From: Actinomycetes bacterium
GTDB lineage: Bacteria; Actinomycetota; Thermoleophilia; RBG-16-64-13
DNA: 64,000 bases
Assembly (NCBI GenBank): GCA_024637035.1
Contig: JAGXFW010000024.1
Span: forward strand, 62,001 to 126,000
Direction of reading: 5' to 3'
Shown in pieces: positions 7,865-14,610 of the stretch (position 1 is the stretch's first letter; every line of letters starts with the position of its first letter). Below the pieces are notes generated by a model that was not told the origin of the DNA, made no database searches, and worked only from the letters and a program-made list of their open reading frames with translations. The position numbers and the translations under genes are program-made.

Positions 7865-8956
7865 CTAGGCTCCTGCGTCGAGGCGGGCTAGATCCCAGGT
7901 GGTGGCGTACGCGAAGATCTGTTCGCGGAAGATGGCCTTCATGCGATCGTCGAGCAGGTCGTAGAACGCCATCTTGGCGGCGCTCACGGGGCCCAGATGA
8001 AGCGCGAGTGCCGCCCACGACTCCAAGGTGCCGGTGCTCATCACGAAGTTGAACGAGTGCACCCGCTTCGCGAGGATCTCCCGGCAGACACCGGCGACCT
8101 GCAGTATGGAATCGAGCATGTTCGTGTGCTCGGGTCGCGAGAGCGCCGGAAGGCGCTCGAGCAGGATGGTGCGTTCGGCCTCGAGGTCGAGGAACCCCAT
8201 GCGTACCGAGGCCCAGCGGCGCAGATAGGCGGCTGAGAGTTCCTTGGTGCCCGGATACAGCGTGGGGTACTCCCCGGGGTTGAAGGTGGCGTAGATGCGG
8301 CACCAGGCGTGTTGATGCACCACCTCGTTGTCCTTCTCGACGACCACAAGGGCCCGCGAACCGTCGAGAAGGCCGTGGAGTACGAACCACACCTCCTGGC
8401 CGGTGGCGTTCATCTCCTCGAGAAGCAGAACCCCCCCTCCGCGCACGGCTGTGGTCACCAGCCCGTCCTGGAACATCACCGTGCCACGTCCGGCGGGCAG
8501 GAGTCTGCCGATGATGTCGTCGGTGGTGGACAGGCCGTGAAGGTTCATGCGGTAGACGGGCGCGCCAAGGAGGGAGGCGAAGTACCGCACGAGTTCGGTC
8601 TTGCCCACGCCGGTATGTCCGTGGAGGGCCAGCGGTGTATTGAGGCTGTACGCGAGAGCGCAACGGTAGAGGAGAGCGTCGTGGTCGAGGTAGAAACCGA
8701 GCGGAGGGACAAGGTCTGCCCGGCCGGCGAGCAAGGCGGTGGGCCAGCGCCGCAGAACCACGCCTCGTTCTACGGTGCGGCCTTCTTCGTTGGCGAACGA
8801 CCCGGTGAAGAGCAATCGATCGTCGCCCACGAGGTACACGTGATCGAAGTCGGTTCGCTCCGTGGCCACCACCGGAGCTGCGGTGACCTCGCGCGCCGTA
8901 GCCAGCAGTGAATCCATGTCCGTCGCCGCAAGATCGGGGTACGGGACGTGCTCCAT
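7865..8956 (-). CDS. MoxR/CobS/CbbQ-type AAA+ ATPase
   Basis: This 363-residue AAA+ ATPase of the MoxR branch belongs to the same branch as CobS, NorQ and CbbQ, which act as ring-shaped remodelling or chelatase motors together with a VWA protein. Walker A is GHTGVGKT at residues 113–120, and Walker B is GVLLLEEMN at 175–183. The sensor 1 region is ATFNPGEYPTLYPG, in the form typical of the CobS/NorQ group. The ATG is at 8956, 104 bp after the mtaC stop with a strong hairpin between. Being last in the mtaB-mtaC direction and convergent with a VWA gene, it is best read as the ATPase half of a MoxR–VWA pair serving the corrinoid methyltransferase. Alternatively, it could be a stray cobalt-chelatase CobS homologue. 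Confidence 0.88.
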   Translation of the reverse strand: MEHVPYPDLAATDMDSLLATAREVTAAPVVATERTDFDHVYLVGDDRLLFTGSFANEEGRTVERGVVLRRWPTALLAGRADLVPPLGFYLDHDALLYRCALAYSLNTPLALHGHTGVGKTELVRYFASLLGAPVYRMNLHGLSTTDDIIGRLLPAGRGTVMFQDGLVTTAVRGGGVLLLEEMNATGQEVWFVLHGLLDGSRALVVVEKDNEVVHQHAWCRIYATFNPGEYPTLYPGTKELSAAYLRRWASVRMGFLDLEAERTILLERLPALSRPEHTNMLDSILQVAGVCREILAKRVHSFNFVMSTGTLESWAALALHLGPVSAAKMAFYDLLDDRMKAIFREQIFAYATTWDLARLDAGA

Positions 8957-8990
8957 GTTCTGTCCAGTCTGTTGTCGGCCGGTCGCAAAG

Positions 8991-9024
8991 CGGAGGCCGG
9001 TCCAAGATGCTGGACCGGCCTCCG
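8991..9024. terminator. Perfect 14-bp hairpin between mtaC and the AAA+ gene
   Basis: Arms at 8991–9004 and 9011–9024 are perfectly complementary around a 6-nt loop. On the minus strand the hairpin sits after mtaC and before the ATPase gene, followed only by CTTTG. It could reduce transcription into the ATPase or stabilise the mtaC mRNA 3' end. Confidence 0.6.
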
Positions 9025-9060
9025 TGAGGTTGCTCGCGCTACGCCCAGATCACTATGAGA

Positions 9061-9825
9061 CTACACCACGAGGTTCCACTTGGCGCGCATGTCTTCCCAC
9101 GACATGCCCGCGGCTGCGTCCCCGGCCATCTCCGGGCCTTGCTTGGCGAACGTGGCATACACGCCTCTGTCCCAGCTGGTCACCCACTCTTCGGAGACCG
9201 CACCACCGCTGGCTACGACCGGGATGTTGATGCCTTCCTGTGTAAGGAGTTCGGCGACCCGGTGGAACGCGGACATCGTGGTCGTCATGAGGGCGGTGCC
9301 CGTCACGAGATCGGCCTTGTTGTCCTTGGCGGCCTGGACGACGGTCTCTTCCGGCACATCGGAGCCGAGGTCGATGACCTTGTAGCCGTTCGCCCTGATC
9401 AGAGCGGCGGCGACGTTCTTGCCGATGTCATGGATATCGCCGTGGGCGCAGTGCATCACCACGGTGCCCCTCTTCACCACCGCCGAACCTAGGGCCTCCT
9501 CAGCCATGTTGAGCCCGACCATGAGAGCGTCGGAGGAGAGGATCACCTGGGGCAGGTAGTAGACCCCGTCGTCCCAGAGCTTGCTCACCTCGGCCATGCC
9601 GAGGATGAGGGTGTCGATCACCGTCTGGGGACCCTTGGACGCTATGGCCGCCTTCGAGGCTTCGGCCACCATGTCCTCGTCGCCCTCTACTACTCCCTTG
9701 GCGATCGCTTGGAGTGCGGGGTCCGTGGAAACGTCCGCAGCGTCCCTCTTCTTCGGAGCGATCTTGATGTCGTAGCGGATGAAGATGGGGTCGAAATTGG
9801 TTAGATCGTTGACTGTCTTTTGCAT
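9061..9825 (-). CDS. mtaC: Methanol-type corrinoid protein MtaC
   Basis: This 254-residue corrinoid protein carries the methyl group between the substrate-specific methyltransferase and the next acceptor. It has the N-terminal helical cap domain of methionine-synthase-like B12 proteins, then the cobalamin domain with the base-off signature GDIHDIGKNV. His132 is the expected lower axial cobalt ligand. SGGAVSEEWV near the C-terminus matches the loop around the nucleotide tail. The ATG at 9825 has an AGGAGGG site 6 bases upstream; an in-frame start 18 codons earlier has no such site. It follows mtaB by 82 bp. Methanol is the likely substrate because the partner is MtaB, although related MtaB proteins can act on other O-methyl compounds. 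Confidence 0.93.
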   Translation of the reverse strand: MQKTVNDLTNFDPIFIRYDIKIAPKKRDAADVSTDPALQAIAKGVVEGDEDMVAEASKAAIASKGPQTVIDTLILGMAEVSKLWDDGVYYLPQVILSSDALMVGLNMAEEALGSAVVKRGTVVMHCAHGDIHDIGKNVAAALIRANGYKVIDLGSDVPEETVVQAAKDNKADLVTGTALMTTTMSAFHRVAELLTQEGINIPVVASGGAVSEEWVTSWDRGVYATFAKQGPEMAGDAAAGMSWEDMRAKWNLVV

Positions 9826-9907
9826 CGATGCCCTCCTGCGATTCGAGGATCTCGCCGTTGGCGGGGTCGTCTCCGCCACTCCTTCGGATGTGCTCTCACG
9901 CTGCCCC

Positions 9908-11281
9908 TCAGAAGCCGTAGGAGGTGGGGTCGAAGCCCGGCACCTTGCTGTACTCGCTGAGGCACATGTCGACGAAGTCAGCCTCGTTGTCCGGCAGCGC
10001 CTCGACGTCGGCGCGGGCCTTGGCGAGCGCGTCCTTCTCGAAGTCGGTCAGCAGCATCTTGCTGTCAGCGTCGATCAACTCGGCCGTCTTCAACACGGCT
10101 GCCTTCGCCCGCAAGTAGTAGCTGTCGACGTTGGCCACGATGGCCTTGCCGATTTCGTACGAGTTGTCGGGCGACAGCATGAAACCGTGCACATCACGAT
10201 ACTTGTCGCTCGCCACGTTGATAGCCTGCAATTCCTTGGCGTAGCCGAGCTCGATCGCAGCGTTCATCTGAGCCACGTTGTAGCCGAGGATCTCGGTGAA
10301 GACCTCGACGCTCGAGCCACCGAACATGTCGTGGTACTCGACCGCCTCATTACTCCACAGGTCGACGACCGCCGCCACCAGGTTCGACTGGAGCTCGGCG
10401 TGCGCACATGCCGAGGCAACGCCCTCCATGGTGATGGGCACGCCGGTGATGGCCTTGATGATCGGGTCTTCGTAGGCGCAGTCCTTCGTGGGCCCGGTGG
10501 CGCCGCACTCGTAGGCCACCAGGGAACGGGCTGCCGAGCAACCGCGTGCCAGGGCGGCGACCGTGTGCGGGACATCGGTGGCAGTGAACCCCCCTGCCAT
10601 GAACATGGCCGTGTTGCCGCGGGCGCAGTCGGTGTCACCCCCAGGGGTGATGCCGTGCTTCTCGGCTATGGCGACGATCTGAGGCCACAGCCAGGCCATG
10701 TCTATGCTGGACAGCACGCCGATGCCGAAGATGATCCCCTTCATGTCGTTCCGCTGGATGGCGTAGTCGAAGACCTCCTTGCCACCCATGGTCTCGATCG
10801 AGAGCACGTCGGCGCCGTTCGCCGCGGTGGAGTCGAACGTCTCGAGCATCCAGTCGATCTCTTGGCACTTGCGCATGTTCACCATGTCGGGCTTGCGAAG
10901 GTCCGCCACGGTGGAGATCAAGGCCGATTTGAGGCCGTACTTGTCGTAGTACTCCTTCATCTGGGCCTTGGCTTGCGTGAAAATGGCGGCCGCCCACTCA
11001 GGCTGGCTCGTCATCTGGTAGATGTGCTCGAACTCGATCACGATGCTGGGGAAGCCCAGGGCCGCGCAGTGGCTCAGGGCGTCCTCGGTCATACGCTGGT
11101 ACTCTTTGAGTATCTTCGCTTTCGTGGCCTCACTCCCCGGGCGGGGATGGGGCACGATCTGCGGGTGGACGTGCTTCTTGCCAAGCTCTACCGGACCAAA
11201 GCCTATGGAAACCGGATGCTTCGCTGTGCCGAAGATCATCTCTTCCCAGCTTCCATAAGCCATCGACGTATACTTAGGCAT
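9908..11281 (-). CDS. mtaB: Methanol:corrinoid methyltransferase MtaB
   Basis: This 458-residue zinc methyltransferase matches the archaeal MtaB in length. It transfers the methyl group of methanol to Co(I) in MtaC. The zinc ligands known for Methanosarcina MtaB (Glu164, Cys220, Cys269) align with Glu163 in SIETMGG, Cys219 in DTDCARGN and Cys268 in TKDCAYEDP, a uniform one-residue offset. The enzyme should therefore be catalytically intact. The ATG at 11281 is preceded by GGAGGGAGACGC. A 229-bp gap separates it from the small membrane gene upstream, so it may have its own promoter. Bacterial MtaB homologues also occur in acetogens that use methanol. No methyl-cobamide:CoM or tetrahydrofolate methyltransferase (MtaA, MtrH) is visible here, so the final acceptor enzyme must be elsewhere. 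Confidence 0.95.
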   Translation of the reverse strand: MPKYTSMAYGSWEEMIFGTAKHPVSIGFGPVELGKKHVHPQIVPHPRPGSEATKAKILKEYQRMTEDALSHCAALGFPSIVIEFEHIYQMTSQPEWAAAIFTQAKAQMKEYYDKYGLKSALISTVADLRKPDMVNMRKCQEIDWMLETFDSTAANGADVLSIETMGGKEVFDYAIQRNDMKGIIFGIGVLSSIDMAWLWPQIVAIAEKHGITPGGDTDCARGNTAMFMAGGFTATDVPHTVAALARGCSAARSLVAYECGATGPTKDCAYEDPIIKAITGVPITMEGVASACAHAELQSNLVAAVVDLWSNEAVEYHDMFGGSSVEVFTEILGYNVAQMNAAIELGYAKELQAINVASDKYRDVHGFMLSPDNSYEIGKAIVANVDSYYLRAKAAVLKTAELIDADSKMLLTDFEKDALAKARADVEALPDNEADFVDMCLSEYSKVPGFDPTSYGF

Positions 11282-11510
11282 GCGTCTCCCTCCGTTGGTT
11301 CGTGTGAGTCCAGCTTGCAGGCCACCGGCCCGTCTGTTGGCGTCAGTCGGTCGGTCTGTGGCGCCAGATGAGATCACTCCATAGGCCGCACCTTTCCGGG
11401 GGCACTGGGGAGCCGCACCGCTTGAGGAACCGAACGGCTCGATGTCTGAGACCGTCGCGCACGGATCTTCTCGCGGACTTGGATCACCGACCCGTCGTTG
11501 TTCCATGAGA

Positions 11511-11675
11511 TCACGTGACGAGATAGTGGTAGAGCAGCATGTACATGAGTGCCCAGAGCGACACGACCGAGCCGACGACCCCGCCGATGTTCAGTCCGAG
11601 CAGAATGTACGTGGACACGGTGGTCAGCACTCCGACTACCAGCACCTCCAACATGACTCGATTCCTGGTGTTCAC
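11511..11675 (-). CDS. Small membrane protein of 54 residues upstream of mtaB
   Basis: This short gene is easily missed. GTG at 11675 lies 6–7 bases after a perfect AGGAGGT site, and the frame runs 54 codons to TGA at 11511. The product begins MNTRNRVMLEVLVV and is almost wholly hydrophobic, with one segment at about residues 8–27 (LEVLVVGVLTTVSTYILLGL) and another at about 33–53. It ends HYLVT. It lies 45 bp after a 4-TM protein gene on the same strand and precedes mtaB. Together with the two upstream genes it looks like the small subunit of a membrane complex. I do not recognise a family. The strong ribosome site and operon position are the main evidence that it is real. Confidence 0.65.
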   Translation of the reverse strand: MNTRNRVMLEVLVVGVLTTVSTYILLGLNIGGVVGSVVSLWALMYMLLYHYLVT

Positions 11676-11720
11676 GTTGCACGACCTCCTGGTTCAGGGT
11701 CCGTCGCTGGTGCTCGAGGG

Positions 11721-12140
11721 CTACAGCTTCGAATAGAAAGACCCCACCCACAGCGCTGTCATGACAAAGACGAGGCTCCACGCGATGTACGTGAGCGACA
11801 TCAGCGGGTAGGCTTCCGAGATTTTCCCGCTCACGTCGCCGCCTACGATCGCAGGAGTGATGGCTTTGAAGAGATACGTAAAGGCCAGGCCGAGTGCGAG
11901 TATGACCACCGTGCCGATAGCCTTGCGGACCATGGGTACCTTTTCGGCCGGGAGGCCCCAGTAGCCGGTGAGGCACAGGGTCCAGAAGATGACCCACAGG
12001 CAGATGTCCAATCCCAGGAGACCCTGAGCGGTATCCGAGCCTCTGACCGTCCATTCCAAGAGGTGCATGACGTAGGTGCTGATCGCGGCGAGAACGACGA
12101 CGACCCCGACGACCCCGATCTTGGCTGCTGTTCTGCTCAT
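11721..12140 (-). CDS. Four-TM membrane protein of unknown function (mta-associated)
   Basis: This 139-residue protein is predicted to have four transmembrane segments at about residues 7–24, 41–60, 72–91 and 112–133. A conserved-looking VRKAIGTVVILALG segment opens the third helix. The upstream neighbour has VRKACGTAIAFVG at the corresponding place, so the two are probably distant paralogues forming a heteromer. The start is ATG at 12140 with a GGGGGTAG site, 11 bp after the upstream stop. The family is not recognised. Lying upstream of mtaB on the same strand, it could be part of a transporter or membrane anchor for the methyl-transfer system, which is inference from position only. Confidence 0.7.
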   Translation of the reverse strand: MSRTAAKIGVVGVVVVLAAISTYVMHLLEWTVRGSDTAQGLLGLDICLWVIFWTLCLTGYWGLPAEKVPMVRKAIGTVVILALGLAFTYLFKAITPAIVGGDVSGKISEAYPLMSLTYIAWSLVFVMTALWVGSFYSKL

Positions 12141-12151
12141 CGCGCTACCCC

Positions 12152-12613
12152 CTACACCAGTTTGAGGTGTTGGACGAACACGAGCCAGACAAAACCCCAG
12201 TGGAGGGGTAGTAGGGAGAGCACCTGGGAGCCGGAGGTGAAGTTCAGACCGAACGATCCTTCGGGTAGCCCGTATTGGGCGAAGTGTGTCGTGAGCATGA
12301 CAGACACAGCCGTGCCGACGAAGGCGATGGCGGTACCGCAGGCCTTCCGCACGACCTCAGGGGAGAAGGTCTGTTCGCCCTCGAGCGTACAGGAAAAGCA
12401 CTCGCCTCCGCCCATACCCAGGTACAGGCCGATAAAGAAGGTGAAGAACAGCCCCCAGTAGGCGAAGACAGCTGAGAAGTTGGGCGCCGTCACGAGGAGG
12501 CTGGTGTCGCCGGGGCTCATCTTGCCCATCCACCAGAATACGTACGTGATCGCCGCTGCCACAGCCCAGAAGAGAACCAATGCGAGTACGCGCTCCGTGG
12601 CTTTGGAATTCAT
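12152..12613 (-). CDS. Four-TM membrane protein with CxxC motif, unknown function
   Basis: This 153-residue protein has four likely membrane segments (about residues 9–29, 43–66, 89–108 and 133–150) and a Gly-rich loop GMGGGECFSCTLEGE holding a CxxC pair that could bind metal or form a disulfide. Its third helix starts VRKACGTAIAFVG, resembling the next gene's VRKAIGTVV. The ATG at 12613 has a GGAGG site 4 bases upstream; a TTG one codon earlier is less well placed. It is the first gene of a minus-strand run of two 4-TM proteins, a 54-residue membrane protein, mtaB, mtaC and an AAA+ ATPase. The function is unknown. An uptake channel or electron-transfer membrane module are possibilities, not conclusions. 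Confidence 0.7.
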   Translation of the reverse strand: MNSKATERVLALVLFWAVAAAITYVFWWMGKMSPGDTSLLVTAPNFSAVFAYWGLFFTFFIGLYLGMGGGECFSCTLEGEQTFSPEVVRKACGTAIAFVGTAVSVMLTTHFAQYGLPEGSFGLNFTSGSQVLSLLPLHWGFVWLVFVQHLKLV

Positions 12614-13059
12614 CAATCCTCCAGAGGTCGCGAGAAGAAATGAACCGGTACGAGGGAATCCATGGCCATACTAGGGCGTCGAGGCGTCCGGACACATAGG
12701 CATCACCCTCCCGTGTGGTGCCGACTGCGTCACCATATGCGCGAGGGGAGTAGGATAGGGCGCCCTTGGCAAGGCGCCCGAGATAATCTGACCGGCCGCT
12801 ACATCGCTATTCTTGCCGCGCGCACTCCCCGAGCCGGATACTGACTAGCATGAGGGAAGTCGGCTCGGAAGTCAACGCGAAGCGACGCTGAAGTGACGCA
12901 CCCGCACCCGCACCCGGAGGCGCCCGGCCATCGGGGCCGGCGGTCCGCGCTCTCAGAGTGAGGTGCCGCCAGGTGCTTCCACGTCGCCCAAGCCGCGCTT
13001 CGGGTACCATTCGCTGAGGTGCGCGAACATGGACGCCGCGACGACGGAGGTGAGGCGGG
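12614..13059. other. Divergent intergenic region upstream of the membrane/mta genes
   Basis: This 446-bp gap between divergent genes holds no convincing gene. It should contain the promoter of the minus-strand membrane-protein/mta run and that of the MFS gene. An imperfect palindrome of GGGCGC and GCGCCC arms with an inner CTT/AAG pair lies at 12758–12779 and could be an operator or a terminator stem. I see no cobalamin riboswitch core. Confidence 0.5.
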
Positions 13060-14280
13060 TTGAGGTTGCTGCGCGAGATGTGGGGCACGCCTGGGGGCCG
13101 TGGGTTCGTCATGCTCGCGGTCATGTCCGGGGCGTTCGGCTTCGCGGTCAACGCGCAGCAGGGCCTCTTCACCAATTTCTTCGAAGAGGTGTTGCTGCTC
13201 GAGGGCCCTCAATTCGGCTACATCACCGCCATCCGTGAAGTGCCGGGGTTCTTCCTCATCCTCCTCACCGCCGTGCTCTACCGCGTCCCGCTTCAGCGCG
13301 TCACCGCGGGCGCGCTCGTCTTGTTCGGGGTGGGGCTGGCTCTGATCGGGTTCTCGACCAGCTTCTGGGGAGTCGTTCCCTGGGTGGTGCTGTCGTCCCT
13401 GGGATTCCACACGGTGCTGCAGACCCAGCCCGCCCTGGGCATGAGCCTCACCACCGAATCGAGAAGCGGCCGGGTGCTCGGGCAGATGGCCGCTATAGGC
13501 CAAGCAGGCACCCTCGTCGCGCTCGGGGCGATCCTCCTGGCCTTCCACTTCGAACTCGTGTCGTTCCGCCCCATGTTCGTCCTTCTGGGGGCGATCGCTG
13601 TCATCGGTGCGGTGGCCATCTTCCGGTTCCCGAATCTGCACGAGGGACAGGCCCAGGTTGCGGCGATGCGTCGGGAGCCGATCGTCTTTCGACGGGCGTA
13701 TCGGTACTTCTACCTGCTGAACATCCTCGACGGTGCCCGACAGCAGATCTTCTTCTCTTTCGGGCTGTGGGTGCTGGTGAACCGGTTCCACCTCGGGGTA
13801 GCCCAGATCTCGGGGGTGCTACTGGCCGTCGCGTTCGTGAACATGGTCTCGTCCACGTGGGTGGGCCACATGATCGACAGGTACGGGGAACGTCGCACGC
13901 TTTCTCTGGTGAACCTGGGGTTCGTGGTCGCCCTGGCCGGTTACGCGCTTGCGAACCACGTTGTCATCGCGATCCTCTGCTACGTGATCTACTGGTTCGT
14001 CGGTCCGATCGCCCCGCTCGGAGCCGCCACCTACCTACGCAAGATCGCCGTGCCCTCAGAGGTGGCCCCGAGCCTGGGCATGGGGGTCACCCTGTTGCAC
14101 GCCACGGCGATCGTCGTGCCGGTGGCCGTGGGCTACATCCTCAACTTCGTGGGCTATCAGATCCCGTTCCTCATCGCCTGCGGCTTCGCACTCATCACGT
14201 TCTTCGTGACGCTCAGACTGGACCCGCGGGCCCAGCGGTCGGCCGAGCGCGTCGCGCTGGACGCCGCCGCGGGAGTGTAA
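13060..14280 (+). CDS. MFS transporter
   Basis: This 406-residue major facilitator superfamily protein has about eleven to twelve hydrophobic helices. The N-terminal half carries GFAVNAQQGLFTNFFEEVL and AIREVPGFFLILLTAVLYR, and the C-terminal half repeats the pattern with VGHMIDRYGERRTLSLVN, the usual loop between helices of the second six-helix bundle. It begins with TTG at 13060, 9 bases after a GGAGG site. It stands alone on the plus strand between the mta genes and a multicopper oxidase. The substrate is unknown; there are no biosynthetic neighbours that would suggest one. Confidence 0.8.
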   Translation: MRLLREMWGTPGGRGFVMLAVMSGAFGFAVNAQQGLFTNFFEEVLLLEGPQFGYITAIREVPGFFLILLTAVLYRVPLQRVTAGALVLFGVGLALIGFSTSFWGVVPWVVLSSLGFHTVLQTQPALGMSLTTESRSGRVLGQMAAIGQAGTLVALGAILLAFHFELVSFRPMFVLLGAIAVIGAVAIFRFPNLHEGQAQVAAMRREPIVFRRAYRYFYLLNILDGARQQIFFSFGLWVLVNRFHLGVAQISGVLLAVAFVNMVSSTWVGHMIDRYGERRTLSLVNLGFVVALAGYALANHVVIAILCYVIYWFVGPIAPLGAATYLRKIAVPSEVAPSLGMGVTLLHATAIVVPVAVGYILNFVGYQIPFLIACGFALITFFVTLRLDPRAQRSAERVALDAAAGV

Positions 14281-14610
14281 GGGCAGAGCAGACGCCCACT
14301 CCTGCGTGACTCAAGGGGGTTCTTGGGGTCCGCGCTCGGCGTGCCCAGCCTTCGTTTCGAAGAGCTGTCGACGGCTGCCCGAGAATTTATTCTGAGAGAA
14401 TGCACATCAATGGTTTAGGAACATGAGGGATCTCCAATAAACTCTCCAGATTCTCCTTAGCGTGCACAGGGGGAGGGTCCTTGCAGTCGTCCTAATCGGA
14501 CGGGTGAAATGGGGGATGGTAGCCCGATGCTCTGTCTCCGCGCAGTATGCGCCGGAGGCTCAGCAGGGAAGGCAGGCCCCGAAGACAGAGAGGAAGGGGA
14601 GAAGGGAACG
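14281..14610. other. Intergenic region upstream of the multicopper oxidase
   Basis: This 330-bp gap has no gene. It contains a locally AT-rich patch (about 14375–14460), unusual in this chromosome and probably the promoter region of the oxidase gene. Within it, ATTCT-GAG-AGAAT at 14389–14401 is a small palindrome that could be an operator. Confidence 0.45.

Noticed and set aside
7683-9005. A 440-codon frame overlapping the AAA+ gene on the same strand
   Set aside because: It is Arg/Pro-rich with no motif; the overlapping frame contains Walker A, Walker B and sensor motifs.
9779-11371. A 530-codon plus-strand frame opposite mtaB
   Set aside because: mtaB on the other strand has all zinc ligands and a good ribosome site; the opposite frame has no recognisable domain and lies almost wholly within it.
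12614-13059. Possible cobalamin riboswitch upstream of the membrane/mta genes
   Set aside because: I looked for the conserved B12-box (GCCACTG) and the GGGAA core and did not find them; only a palindrome is present.
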